Part shown: positions 18,502 to 26,283 of the stretch, one piece after another
How positions within the stretch are numbered: position 1 is the stretch's first letter
Layout: each line of letters begins with the position of its first letter
From: Bacteroidota bacterium
GTDB lineage: Bacteria > Bacteroidota > Bacteroidia > JAFLBG01
Assembly: GCA_017303975.1 (NCBI GenBank)
Contig: JAFLBG010000012.1
Span: 1-64,000, forward strand
Length of the DNA: 64,000 bases
Reading direction: 5' to 3'
The notes under the pieces: model-generated
What the model saw: the letters and a program-made list of their open reading frames with translations, nothing else
Database searches by the model: none
Told to the model about the DNA's origin: nothing
Program-made: the position numbers and the translations under genes

Positions 18502-18774
18502 TTATTTTTTTTTCTCCACACTCCATTTTATATATAGAATAGCACCAACTAAAACAATAGTAATAGTGTTGGCAAAAATAATTGGCCAGGCTTGTATAAG
18601 TAAACCATAGGTAAGCCAAAGACCAACACCGGTAAGCATTATAAAATACATTCCCCACGATACATCTTTTGTTGAACGTGTTTTTATGATGCGTACGAGT
18701 TGGGGTAGGAATGCAATGGTAGTTAATGTTGCCGCTGTATAGCCAATAATTTCGAAAAGAATAGATGCTAGCAT
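18502..18774 (-). CDS. SemiSWEET-type sugar transporter (PQ-loop)
   Basis: This 90-residue membrane protein has three hydrophobic helices and a PQ motif in the first (TIAFLPQLVRIIKTRSTKDVSWGMY). This is the triple-helix bundle of bacterial SemiSWEET proteins, which dimerise to make a sugar uniporter. Its length is typical of the family. It is the last gene on this strand after the heptose operon, separated by 19 bp from the gmhB gene, so it may be cotranscribed. A link to heptose metabolism is only positional. A reading frame on the same strand at 18458-18658 is a shadow of this gene. Confidence 0.82.
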   Translation of the reverse strand: MLASILFEIIGYTAATLTTIAFLPQLVRIIKTRSTKDVSWGMYFIMLTGVGLWLTYGLLIQAWPIIFANTITIVLVGAILYIKWSVEKKK

Positions 18775-18793
18775 TTGAGATAGGAGTGAGTAG

Positions 18794-19276
18794 TTAGTGA
18801 ATGTTAATTTTATTTAATGAATCATTGATTGGAACCAAAATGCCTTTTATTCCCGCCTTTTGAGCTGCTTGCATGTCAGTATCTTTATCTCCAATAAAAT
18901 AGGATTGTTTAGGGTCAATAGAAAATCGAGCAATTGCTTTCTCTAACATAACCGAATCTGGTTTTCTACAAATACATTTACCCGAGTTGGATTGCGGATG
19001 ATGCATACAATAATAAATTTCAGAAATTGATACTCCTGCTTTTTTAGACTCGTCTAAAAAAAATGTATGCATCTTTTCTAATTCCTGTTGTGTGAACAAC
19101 CCTTTACTTATTCCTCCTTGATTAGAAATGATAAAAAGTAAATAGCCTAATTCTTGCCATTTTTTTAAATTCAATAGCACGTCCGGCAAAATTTTAAATT
19201 CAGATAAACTAGTTGTGTATCCGTTTTCGTGGTTTATTACACCATCTCTATCCAGAAAAATAGCCTTGTTTAGCAT
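18794..19276 (-). CDS. gmhB: D-glycero-D-manno-heptose 1,7-bisphosphate 7-phosphatase
   Basis: This 160-residue HAD-family phosphatase removes the C7 phosphate from heptose 1,7-bisphosphate. The catalytic DRDGVINHE (DxD nucleophile and acid) is at residues 9-17. SNQGGISKG is motif II, and a zinc-binding cluster follows, CMHHPQSNSGKCICRKP (two CxH/CxC groups). Motif IV is FIGDKDTDMQAA. The zinc loop is a hallmark of GmhB. It is the last heptose gene, 14 bp after the hddA stop. In this context it would act on the alpha anomer made by HddA. The palindrome copy at 19043 is inside it. Confidence 0.88.
   Translation of the reverse strand: MLNKAIFLDRDGVINHENGYTTSLSEFKILPDVLLNLKKWQELGYLLFIISNQGGISKGLFTQQELEKMHTFFLDESKKAGVSISEIYYCMHHPQSNSGKCICRKPDSVMLEKAIARFSIDPKQSYFIGDKDTDMQAAQKAGIKGILVPINDSLNKINIH
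19043..19058. repeat. Intragenic copy of the TTTAGACNNGTCTAAA palindrome
   Basis: TTTAGACTCGTCTAAA is identical to the copy at 10389 and encodes L-D-E-S-K in gmhB. Confidence 0.75.
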
Positions 19277-19290
19277 AATGACTTTTTTTC

Positions 19291-20271
19291 TTATTGATAG
19301 ATAATTTGTGAGCCATGCGTGTCAAATCTAAAAGGTATTTCTTGATACTCTTTAAGTGCTGTTCTTACTTGTGCATGATTTTTAGGTTCTACATAAAAAA
19401 CAAAAAAACCTCCACCTCCTGCACCAAGCAGTTTTCCTCCTAAAGCACCTGCTTGCATTGCTAAATCATACATGTTGTCTAGTGCATTGCTCGAAATAGC
19501 AGAAGATAGTTTCTTTTTTGAAATCCATGCTTCGTGCAACAGTTTTCCAAAATTGGCATGTTGGTTTTGGGTAAGCAATTGATGTCCTTTGTCCACCATA
19601 TGCTTTATAGCAGAAAGGTCCGTGTTGATAGATCCTTCTTTTGTTTTACTTATTTGCTCGTTTAAAATGTCCTCTGCAAAGCGCTGCACTCCTGTGTAAA
19701 ATAATAATAAGTTGTTTTGTAGCTCGTTAGATTTAGACTGGTCTAAATTTAATGGGGTGGATTTAATATCTCCATTTTGTTCAAAGGTGATTTTGTTAAA
19801 GCCCCCAATTGCAGCAGCAGCTTGATCTTGCAGGCCTACTTTTTCGCCAATAAGTTTTTGCTCTACATAAATGGCGTCTTTGGCTAACTGCTCTTTGCTT
19901 ACTTTTTTGTTGGTGTAGGTATATAATGCATTCAGCAAGCCAACAGTAAATGTTGAAGATGCTCCTAATCCTGTTTTTGCAGGAAGGTCGTTCATGATGT
20001 GAATTTCAATTCCTTCTGTTATGCCAACAAATCTAAGGCATTCACGTACGGAAGGGTGTTGGATTTCATCCAGTGTATTGCAAGACTCTAATTTGGAATA
20101 AGCAATCTTATACTTTACTTCGCTTAATGGATTTATTTTGTCTAATGTGATATAAATATATTTATCAATGGTGGTAGATAGCACCATACCTCCATGTTTA
20201 AAAACATAATCCGGGTAATCTGTACCACCTCCAAAGAAGCTTATACGTAAAGGAGTTTTAGATATAATCAT
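19291..20271 (-). CDS. hddA: D-glycero-alpha-D-manno-heptose 7-phosphate kinase
   Basis: This 326-residue GHMP kinase phosphorylates the anomeric C1 of heptose 7-phosphate. The N-terminal SKTPLRISFFGGGTDYPDY is typical of the HddA branch. The ATP loop is LPAKTGLGASSTFTVGLLNAL (residues ~95-115), and the C-terminal GHMP motif is GALGGKLLGAGGGGFFVF. Its place between hddC and gmhB, with gmhA heading the operon, supports the alpha-anomer GDP-heptose pathway. Fucose and other sugar kinases share the fold, but the gene neighbourhood makes HddA the best call. The palindrome copy at 19732 is inside it. Confidence 0.87.
   Translation of the reverse strand: MIISKTPLRISFFGGGTDYPDYVFKHGGMVLSTTIDKYIYITLDKINPLSEVKYKIAYSKLESCNTLDEIQHPSVRECLRFVGITEGIEIHIMNDLPAKTGLGASSTFTVGLLNALYTYTNKKVSKEQLAKDAIYVEQKLIGEKVGLQDQAAAAIGGFNKITFEQNGDIKSTPLNLDQSKSNELQNNLLLFYTGVQRFAEDILNEQISKTKEGSINTDLSAIKHMVDKGHQLLTQNQHANFGKLLHEAWISKKKLSSAISSNALDNMYDLAMQAGALGGKLLGAGGGGFFVFYVEPKNHAQVRTALKEYQEIPFRFDTHGSQIIYQ
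19732..19747. repeat. Intragenic copy of the TTTAGACNNGTCTAAA palindrome
   Basis: TTTAGACTGGTCTAAA is identical, including the central TG, to the putative operator at 9073. It encodes L-D-Q-S-K in hddA, on the opposite strand. Confidence 0.75.
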
Positions 20272-20308
20272 TTTTAATTTGTGTTATTTAAAAATACACA
20301 AATTAAAC

Positions 20309-21040
20309 TTAATTTATTTGTAGTTTATGTTTTGAGATAAACTCCTCTACCTGGTAAAGGGTTTCAGGTGTTCCTATATCGATAAATTCAGCATTAAAAT
20401 CTTGTGAATAGCCCATTAGAGTTCTTTTTGAAACTAATTGAGGAAACACATCTACTTCGAGACTGTTAATTTTAGGCAAGTCTAAATTTTCAATTTCTTT
20501 TTTATTTAAAAAGTAGATGCCTCCGTTTATCAATTTTAGTTCCTCTACATTACTTGTGTTTTTTTCGCTAAACGAAATAATCGTACTCTCTGTGTTTAGC
20601 GCAATGCTTCCATATCTTGCAGTGTCTTGATTTTTTTTTAATGCAATACACGTGCGCATTGAAATAAGCGAGAAGTTTAAAAATTTGCTAAAGTCAATTA
20701 GAAACAAGGTGTCACCATTTAATGCTAAATAGTTTTCAGAAGAATTATCCTTTTGCATGCAATGCATGATAGCTCCACCTGTGCCCAAGGCTTCTTCTTC
20801 TTTAATTACAAGTATATTAGGTTTGTTTTTGTAGTGTTGTTCTATTATTTCCGATTGGTACCCTGAGGAAATAATAAATTTAGACAAGCCAAATTTTTTT
20901 AAATATGATATTACATAATCTAAAAAAGGAATCTCAAAAACGGGGTACATTGGTTTAGGCAAATCGCCCAATAGATGCTTTATACGCGTACCTTTTCCTC
21001 CGGCAAGTATAATTACAGGAATATCTGAACTAGCATTCAT
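20309..21040 (-). CDS. hddC: D-glycero-alpha-D-manno-heptose 1-phosphate guanylyltransferase
   Basis: This 243-residue sugar-1-phosphate nucleotidyltransferase has the signature AGGKGTRIKHLLGDLPKPM at residues 13-31, the nucleotide-binding LGTGGAIM, the metal-binding NGDTLFLID, and a C-terminal FIDIGTPETLYQ. In the alpha-heptose pathway this enzyme makes GDP-D-glycero-alpha-D-manno-heptose. The ATG overlaps the gmhA stop by one base (TAATG), which indicates translational coupling. Nucleotide preference is inferred from context, not from a specificity motif. A palindrome copy with one mismatch lies at 20471. Confidence 0.85.
   Translation of the reverse strand: MNASSDIPVIILAGGKGTRIKHLLGDLPKPMYPVFEIPFLDYVISYLKKFGLSKFIISSGYQSEIIEQHYKNKPNILVIKEEEALGTGGAIMHCMQKDNSSENYLALNGDTLFLIDFSKFLNFSLISMRTCIALKKNQDTARYGSIALNTESTIISFSEKNTSNVEELKLINGGIYFLNKKEIENLDLPKINSLEVDVFPQLVSKRTLMGYSQDFNAEFIDIGTPETLYQVEEFISKHKLQIN
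20471..20486. repeat. Intragenic copy of the palindrome, one mismatch
   Basis: TTTAGGCAAGTCTAAA lies in hddC and encodes L-D-L-P-K on the coding strand. A more degenerate relative in the same gene begins at 20879 (TTTAGACAAGCCAAA). Confidence 0.65.
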
Positions 21041-21618
21041 TATTTACACAATTCAGGATAGATAGCTTGTTCCACCAACTGAATAAGATTGTGAATTATT
21101 TTAATATGTATTTCCTGAATTCTATCAGCAAATCCTGCATAAGGAACTCTAATTTCAAGATCTACTAATGAAGCAATCTTTCCCCCATCTTTTCCCGTTA
21201 GGGCAATGGTTTTAATGTTTTTTGCTTTTGCGCTTTCTATTGCTTTAATAACATTTTCACTATTACCACTTGTGCTTATGGCTAACAATAAATCGCCTGT
21301 TCTGCCAACAGAATCGACATATCTAGAGAAAATAAATTCATAGCCGTAATCATTGGCAACGCAAGTTATATGTGAGGGATCAGATATAGAAACTGCCGCT
21401 AATGCAGGTCTGTTTTTTTGATATCTTCCTGTCATTTCTTCTGCAAAGTGCATAGCATCGCACATAGATCCACCATTACCACAACTAATAACTTTTCCAT
21501 CTTTTTTTAAAGTTTCAATAATCCAAGAGGCAGCTAGTTCAATTTTTTTGAAATTTTCAGGAGTAGAAAAATCCTTCAAAACATCCTGTGCTATTTTAAA
21601 ATTAGTTGTCAAAGACAT
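21040..21618 (-). CDS. gmhA: Sedoheptulose 7-phosphate isomerase
   Basis: This SIS-domain isomerase of about 192 residues converts sedoheptulose 7-phosphate to D-glycero-D-manno-heptose 7-phosphate. The phosphosugar-binding motif [19 protein letters not shown] and the second SIS motif [16 protein letters not shown] are both intact, as is the C-terminal [13 protein letters not shown] helix with its catalytic His. The ATG at 21618 (MSLTTNF) is preferred to an upstream in-frame TTG at 21648. It heads the heptose operon and is divergent from a transketolase subunit gene 205 bp away. Transketolase produces its substrate. Confidence 0.9.
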   Translation of the reverse strand: MSLTTNFKIAQDVLKDFSTPENFKKIELAASWIIETLKKDGKVISCGNGGSMCDAMHFAEEMTGRYQKNRPALAAVSISDPSHITCVANDYGYEFIFSRYVDSVGRTGDLLLAISTSGNSENVIKAIESAKAKNIKTIALTGKDGGKIASLVDLEIRVPYAGFADRIQEIHIKIIHNLIQLVEQAIYPELCK

Positions 21619-21762
21619 GGTATAGAATTTAGTGTCGTAATGATACAAATTTTATAGGTTATTTGGATAAGAATATATGTATTGAATATTCGATAATCAA
21701 CTCATTCAACAGTTTAGAATTCCTTCAACCGTTTTTGTGGAAGTCCTTAAGTTGTCAAAATA

Positions 21763-21794
21763 TTGTATATTATATCGATAAATTTATAGTTTTG
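21763..21794 (+). promoter_or_regulatory. Promoter of the transketolase/epimerase operon
   Basis: TTG (21763-21765), a 21-bp spacer and TAGTTTTG (21787-21794) match the Bacteroidota housekeeping consensus TTG-N17-23-TAnnTTTG. The start codon follows 29 bp after the -7 element. No equally good promoter was found for gmhA in the opposite direction. Confidence 0.6.
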
Positions 21795-21823
21795 CTTGCA
21801 GTAATAATCAAAAAGTGTAGTTC

Positions 21824-22633
21824 TTGGGAACGTTAAATTATAAATCATTACAAGGCAATTTGCGCTTAAAAATATTAGAAATGTATTTTCTGGCAAAAGC
21901 TGGTCATATTGGCTGTTCATTGAGTTGTATTGATTTGTTGATTGCGTGTATGATTCACCATAAGAAAGAAAAGGATGATTTTATTCTTTCAAAAGGACAT
22001 GCTGCCGCTGCTTTGTATACTTCATTAAATCACATAGGAGAGATATCAGACGAATTATTAAAAACATTTTATAAAAATGGCACGTTGTTGCCAGCTCATC
22101 CTGCTCCAAATGCTTTTAAATCAATTCCATTTGCAACAGGTTCATTAGGCCATGGTTTCCCAATTGCTTGTGGAATAGCTAAATCGAATGTGCTTTTAAA
22201 TAATAAGGCGTGGGTGTATGTTTTAATGTCAGATGGAGAAACCAATGAGGGCACAACATGGGAAGCAGCGCATTTTGCAGTACAACATAAACTTAATAAT
22301 TTAATTGTGTTAATAGACAAAAACAAAATACAAGGATTTGGAAATACTATAGATATACTTGGAGATTCGGCATCAAAGGAAAAGTGGGAAGCACTCGGTT
22401 TCGAATGCGCTGAAATTGATGGACACGATATTGATGTCATTGTTGACACTATCGAAATTCTAAAAAAATCAACCAATGATACCCCAAAAGTGATCATTGC
22501 AAATACAACAAAAGGTAAAGGGGTAAGCTATATGGAAAATAAAATGGAATGGCACTATTTACCAATGAATGAGCTGCAATACAAACAAGCACAAAGCGAA
22601 ATTAACAATAGTTACCTAAAAAATGAGCGTTGA
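21824..22633 (+). CDS. Transketolase, N-terminal (TPP-binding) subunit
   Basis: This 269-residue subunit carries the TPP/Mg half of a split transketolase. Motifs in order are AGHIGCSLSCIDLL (catalytic His), SKGHAAAALYTSL, TGSLGHGFPIACGIAKS, and the TPP motif MSDGETNEGTTWEAAHFA...LIDKNKIQ. The start is TTG at 21824; the previous in-frame codon but one is a stop, and the next ATG would remove conserved sequence. The following gene overlaps its end by 11 bp. Its partner subunit is three genes downstream at 25357. Split transketolases are common in surface-polysaccharide loci. Making sedoheptulose 7-phosphate for the divergent heptose operon is an inference. Confidence 0.86.
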   Translation: MGTLNYKSLQGNLRLKILEMYFLAKAGHIGCSLSCIDLLIACMIHHKKEKDDFILSKGHAAAALYTSLNHIGEISDELLKTFYKNGTLLPAHPAPNAFKSIPFATGSLGHGFPIACGIAKSNVLLNNKAWVYVLMSDGETNEGTTWEAAHFAVQHKLNNLIVLIDKNKIQGFGNTIDILGDSASKEKWEALGFECAEIDGHDIDVIVDTIEILKKSTNDTPKVIIANTTKGKGVSYMENKMEWHYLPMNELQYKQAQSEINNSYLKNER

Positions 22634-24605
22634 AGAAAAAATAAAGCAATTAAATGGTCCTATTTTTGTTTTTGGCGCCAGTGGTTTTATAGGAGCTAAT
22701 CTTTTCGACACTATTTTTAAAGTCAGAAAAGATTGCTTTGCAATTACTCACGACTCAACGAAAGCATGGAGGTTGAAATTGCTTAATGTTCCATTTGGCA
22801 ATATTATACATTGTGATATATTATCCTCTTTATCTGTAACTAAAGCATTTAATGAATATCAACCCAAAACTATATTCAATCTAGCCGCATACGGTGCATA
22901 CTCAAAGCAGTCGAATGTTGGTTTGATTTATGACACAAATGTGATTGGCACAGTTAATGTATTAGAAAATTGTACTTCTGAAATTACCTATGTGCATGCC
23001 GGGAGTAGTTCGGAATATGGATATAATAGCGCAGCACCAACCGAAAAGGATGAGGTTATGCCCAATAGCCATTATGCGGTTTCAAAGGTCTCTGCAAGTT
23101 ATCTAGTTCAATTTTATTCAAAAGTCCATCATATACCTACTGTCAATCTTCGTTTATATTCTATTTATGGAGATTGGGAAGAACCAGACAGGTTAATACC
23201 TAGGCTTATTGAAAATGTTCGTCAGAAAAAACTCCCTCCTTTTGTATCGCCTGATATAAGCAGGGATTTTGTTTATATCTCCGATGCCGTTGAAGCATTT
23301 ATCTGTGCTGCAAACAATATAAATCGAGAAACCTCTGGTAAGTCTTTTAATATTGCGAGTGGAGAAAAAATAACGATGCGTGATCTTGTAGATACAGCAA
23401 TAAAGACATTTGCTGTTAATACTGTTCCTGTTTGGGGAAGTATGGAAAACAGGAAATGGGATCTGGCAGAATGGTATGGTAATCCTTCTCAAGCCAACTT
23501 ACTTTTACACTGGAAAGCAAAAGTGTCATTGGTAGATGGTTTAAGAAAAACATACGAATGGCAGGAGAAAATCAATTATGAAAATGAAATTATTCCCGCA
23601 TTTGAAAAACCGCAACTCAACCCCGTAATTAGTGCAATTATTGCATGTTATAAAGATGCACAAGCAATCCCTTTTATGTATGAGCGTTTAGTGAAGACGT
23701 TTAATGATGTAAAAGTTCGTTATGAAATTATTTTTGTGAATGATTGTTCTCCGGATAATACATTGGAAGTGTTGGAAGAAATTTGCAATAAAGATTCTAA
23801 TGTTGTTGCAATAACTCATTCGCGAAATTTCGGTTCCCAGTCGGCATTTTTAAGTGGAATGGAGATTGCCACAGGAGACGCTGTAGTGCTTATGGATGGT
23901 GACTTGCAAGATCCTCCTGAAGTTATACCTGCATTTATTAAAAAATGGCAAGAGGGGTATGATATTGTTTATGGAAGAAGGGTTAAGAGGGAAACATCAT
24001 TGTTACTTAACTTTTTTTATAAACTTTTCTATCGTCTTTTCAGTAAATTATCCTACGTAAAAATACCTTTGGATGCTGGGGATTTTTCTTTGATAAATAG
24101 AAAGGCTGTTAAGCAATTAGTGGCTTTGCCTGAAACAGATCAATTTTTGAGAGGGTTGCGAGCCTGGGTAGGGTTTAAGCAAACTGGGGTTGATTATGTT
24201 AGACCTGAAAGGATGTTTGGAGTATCGACTAACAATTGGAGGAAAAATTTCTGGTGGGCAAAAAAGGCCATATTCTCTTTTAGCTTTGCACCTCTTGAGT
24301 TTATGAGCTATTTGGGATTTATTTGCACTGCCGTAGCTTTTGTAGCAGCTATATTTCAAATTATAGCAAGGTTGTTGTATCCTAATATACCACATGGTAT
24401 AACAACAATAATTGTATTAGTGCTTTTTTTTGGAGGTGTTCAATTACTTGCAATGTCATTCATAGGAGAGTACATCAGCAAAATATTTGAAGAGACAAAA
24501 AAACGACCCAAATTTATTCGTACAACTATTCGTAAAGGAGATAAACGTTATAATACCAATGAGGAAATAAATACATTTATTTCTCAGCAGTTAAAAAATG
24601 ATTAA
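22623..24605 (+). CDS. NAD-dependent epimerase/dehydratase fused to a membrane GT2 glycosyltransferase
   Basis: This 660-residue fusion has two domains. Residues ~10-315 are an extended SDR domain, with the NAD loop FGASGFIGANLF, an AGSSSEYG catalytic Ser region and a YAVSK catalytic pair near residue 155. Residues ~335-640 are a DPM1/GtrB-like GT2 domain (SAIIACYKDA, FVNDCSPDNT, MDGDLQDPPEV, RETSLLLNFFYKL) ending in two membrane helices (MSYLGFICTAVAFVAA; IIVLVLFFGGVQLLA). The likely role is to make or modify a nucleotide sugar and load the sugar on a polyprenyl phosphate at the inner membrane. It overlaps the transketolase gene and sits between the two transketolase halves. The two functions are normally separate proteins. 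Confidence 0.85.
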   Translation: MSVEEKIKQLNGPIFVFGASGFIGANLFDTIFKVRKDCFAITHDSTKAWRLKLLNVPFGNIIHCDILSSLSVTKAFNEYQPKTIFNLAAYGAYSKQSNVGLIYDTNVIGTVNVLENCTSEITYVHAGSSSEYGYNSAAPTEKDEVMPNSHYAVSKVSASYLVQFYSKVHHIPTVNLRLYSIYGDWEEPDRLIPRLIENVRQKKLPPFVSPDISRDFVYISDAVEAFICAANNINRETSGKSFNIASGEKITMRDLVDTAIKTFAVNTVPVWGSMENRKWDLAEWYGNPSQANLLLHWKAKVSLVDGLRKTYEWQEKINYENEIIPAFEKPQLNPVISAIIACYKDAQAIPFMYERLVKTFNDVKVRYEIIFVNDCSPDNTLEVLEEICNKDSNVVAITHSRNFGSQSAFLSGMEIATGDAVVLMDGDLQDPPEVIPAFIKKWQEGYDIVYGRRVKRETSLLLNFFYKLFYRLFSKLSYVKIPLDAGDFSLINRKAVKQLVALPETDQFLRGLRAWVGFKQTGVDYVRPERMFGVSTNNWRKNFWWAKKAIFSFSFAPLEFMSYLGFICTAVAFVAAIFQIIARLLYPNIPHGITTIIVLVLFFGGVQLLAMSFIGEYISKIFEETKKRPKFIRTTIRKGDKRYNTNEEINTFISQQLKND

Positions 24606-24639
24606 TTATCGTATTTAAAAAGCTAAAAAATAACGTTGT

Positions 24640-25347
24640 ATGTTTTCAATAAAAGATGATAGAGGCTATAATCAAGGTTTTGCTCCATCAAAAACATTGG
24701 TGATCAGAACTAAAAGAAGATGCCAGATTATGATGGATGAAATGGAATTAACAAAGAATGTAGATGTTCTTGAAATTGGTTGCGGTACTGGAGAAATTTC
24801 AAATTTAATAGCGTCAACTTCCAGTGCAAAAGTTTTAGGTACAGATTTGTGTATACCTTTTATAGAAGAAGCAAAAGAAAAATACATTTTGCCTAATTTA
24901 TCTTTTGAAGTGTTGAATTTTAATAAACCTGAAACACTACAAGGAAAACAATTTGATTACATAATAGGCAATGGTATTTTACACCACTTATATTATAATC
25001 TTGATGAAGCTTTGAAGAACATTCGTTTTTTGCTAAAACCAAATGGCAAAATGATTTTTCTTGAACCCAATTTAAAAAACCCATACTGTTATGTAATTTT
25101 TTCGTTCCCATATTTTAGAAAACTTGCTCATCTTGAGCCTGATGAAATGGCATTTACACGCAAATTTATTCAGAACAAACTTAAAACAGCTGGGTTCCAA
25201 AATATTAAAGTAAGTTACAAGGATTTCTTGCTTCCAATTATTCCAGTTTTCTTGATTAAGTCTGTAATTTTTATTGGTAATATAGCTGAAAAGATATTTG
25301 GTATAAACCGTATGTCTCAATCTATATTCATTGTTGCAAATAAATAA
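24640..25347 (+). CDS. Class I SAM-dependent methyltransferase
   Basis: This 235-residue methyltransferase has motif I VLEIGCGTGEISNLI (~45-58), an acidic GTDLCIPF motif II, and a post-core YIIGNGILHHLYYNLDEAL. Two hydrophobic stretches near the C-terminus (YVIFSFPYF; FLIKSVIFIGNI) suggest membrane association. It lies between the epimerase-GT2 gene and the C-terminal transketolase subunit in one operon, so the substrate may be a sugar or lipid-linked sugar. The acceptor is not identifiable. Confidence 0.75.
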   Translation: MFSIKDDRGYNQGFAPSKTLVIRTKRRCQIMMDEMELTKNVDVLEIGCGTGEISNLIASTSSAKVLGTDLCIPFIEEAKEKYILPNLSFEVLNFNKPETLQGKQFDYIIGNGILHHLYYNLDEALKNIRFLLKPNGKMIFLEPNLKNPYCYVIFSFPYFRKLAHLEPDEMAFTRKFIQNKLKTAGFQNIKVSYKDFLLPIIPVFLIKSVIFIGNIAEKIFGINRMSQSIFIVANK

Positions 25348-25356
25348 TTAAAAGTT

Positions 25357-26271
25357 GTGAGAAAAACATTTTCTATTCATATTGAAAAGATATTATCGGA
25401 AGATGAAAAAGTCGTTTTTATAACAGGAGACCTTGGGTTCAATGCGCTAGAAAATTTACAAAATAAATTTCCTAAACAATTTATAAATGCAGGTGTTGCC
25501 GAACAAAACATGATAAGTATGGCGGCTGGCATGGCTTATAAAGGCTATAAGGTATTCTGTTATAGCATTGCTCCATTTATTGTTTATCGTTGTTTAGAGC
25601 AGTTTCGTAACGATGTTTGTTTTCATAACCTACCTGTATTTATAGTTGGTAATGGAGGAGGTTATGGTTATGGTATTATGGGATCCTCGCATCACGCTAT
25701 TGAGGACATTGCCTGTTTAAGTGGACTTCCTAATAATACTTGTTGGGTTCCTGCATTTACTGGAGATGTGCGGTCTATTTTAAATGCAATTATAAAAAAT
25801 TCAAGACCGGCCTACCTAAGACTCGGGTTAGGGAATGAAAACCCTTTTGATAACAAGTACTATGGAAGTTTTAATGTTTTACTTTTTAATCAGAAAGCGG
25901 AAGTTACGATTGTTGCCATGGGACCTGTTGTGGATAATGCTATTAAGGCCATTCAGCAGAATAATATTCAAAATCGTGTAAATCTTTTAACATGTAATTC
26001 TCTTCCTCTCGAATTTACTACAGAAGTAGAGAGTTTATTTTCATCCACAGGCAAACTTGTAGTAGTGGAAGAGCATGTAAGTGTTGGTGGTTTAGCTCAA
26101 CAACTTTCCGTTGAAATTTTAAAAAAAGGCATACAGTTAAAAGTTTTTAAGTCTCTTTGTGCAAAAGGTTATCTAAGTAAAAGGTATGGAGATCAAGGGT
26201 TTCATCAAAAAGAATCGGGCCTTGATATAGAAAACATTTCTACTGTATTGAAAGAAATAATCAACGATTAA
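25357..26271 (+). CDS. Transketolase, C-terminal (pyrimidine-binding) subunit
   Basis: This 304-residue subunit completes the split transketolase. It contains the pyrimidine-binding domain, with the catalytic Glu in NAGVAEQNMISMAAGMA, a glycine- and His-rich loop (GNGGGYGYGIMGSSHHAIEDIA) and a transketolase C-terminal domain (LVVVEEHVSVGGLAQ). All the expected motifs are present, so the pair should be active. The start is GTG, 9 bp after the methyltransferase stop. It ends 12 bp from a convergent gene. 1-Deoxyxylulose-5-phosphate synthase-like chemistry is an alternative because the two families share these domains. Confidence 0.85.
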   Translation: MRKTFSIHIEKILSEDEKVVFITGDLGFNALENLQNKFPKQFINAGVAEQNMISMAAGMAYKGYKVFCYSIAPFIVYRCLEQFRNDVCFHNLPVFIVGNGGGYGYGIMGSSHHAIEDIACLSGLPNNTCWVPAFTGDVRSILNAIIKNSRPAYLRLGLGNENPFDNKYYGSFNVLLFNQKAEVTIVAMGPVVDNAIKAIQQNNIQNRVNLLTCNSLPLEFTTEVESLFSSTGKLVVVEEHVSVGGLAQQLSVEILKKGIQLKVFKSLCAKGYLSKRYGDQGFHQKESGLDIENISTVLKEIIND

Positions 26272-26283
26272 ATCACATCAGTT

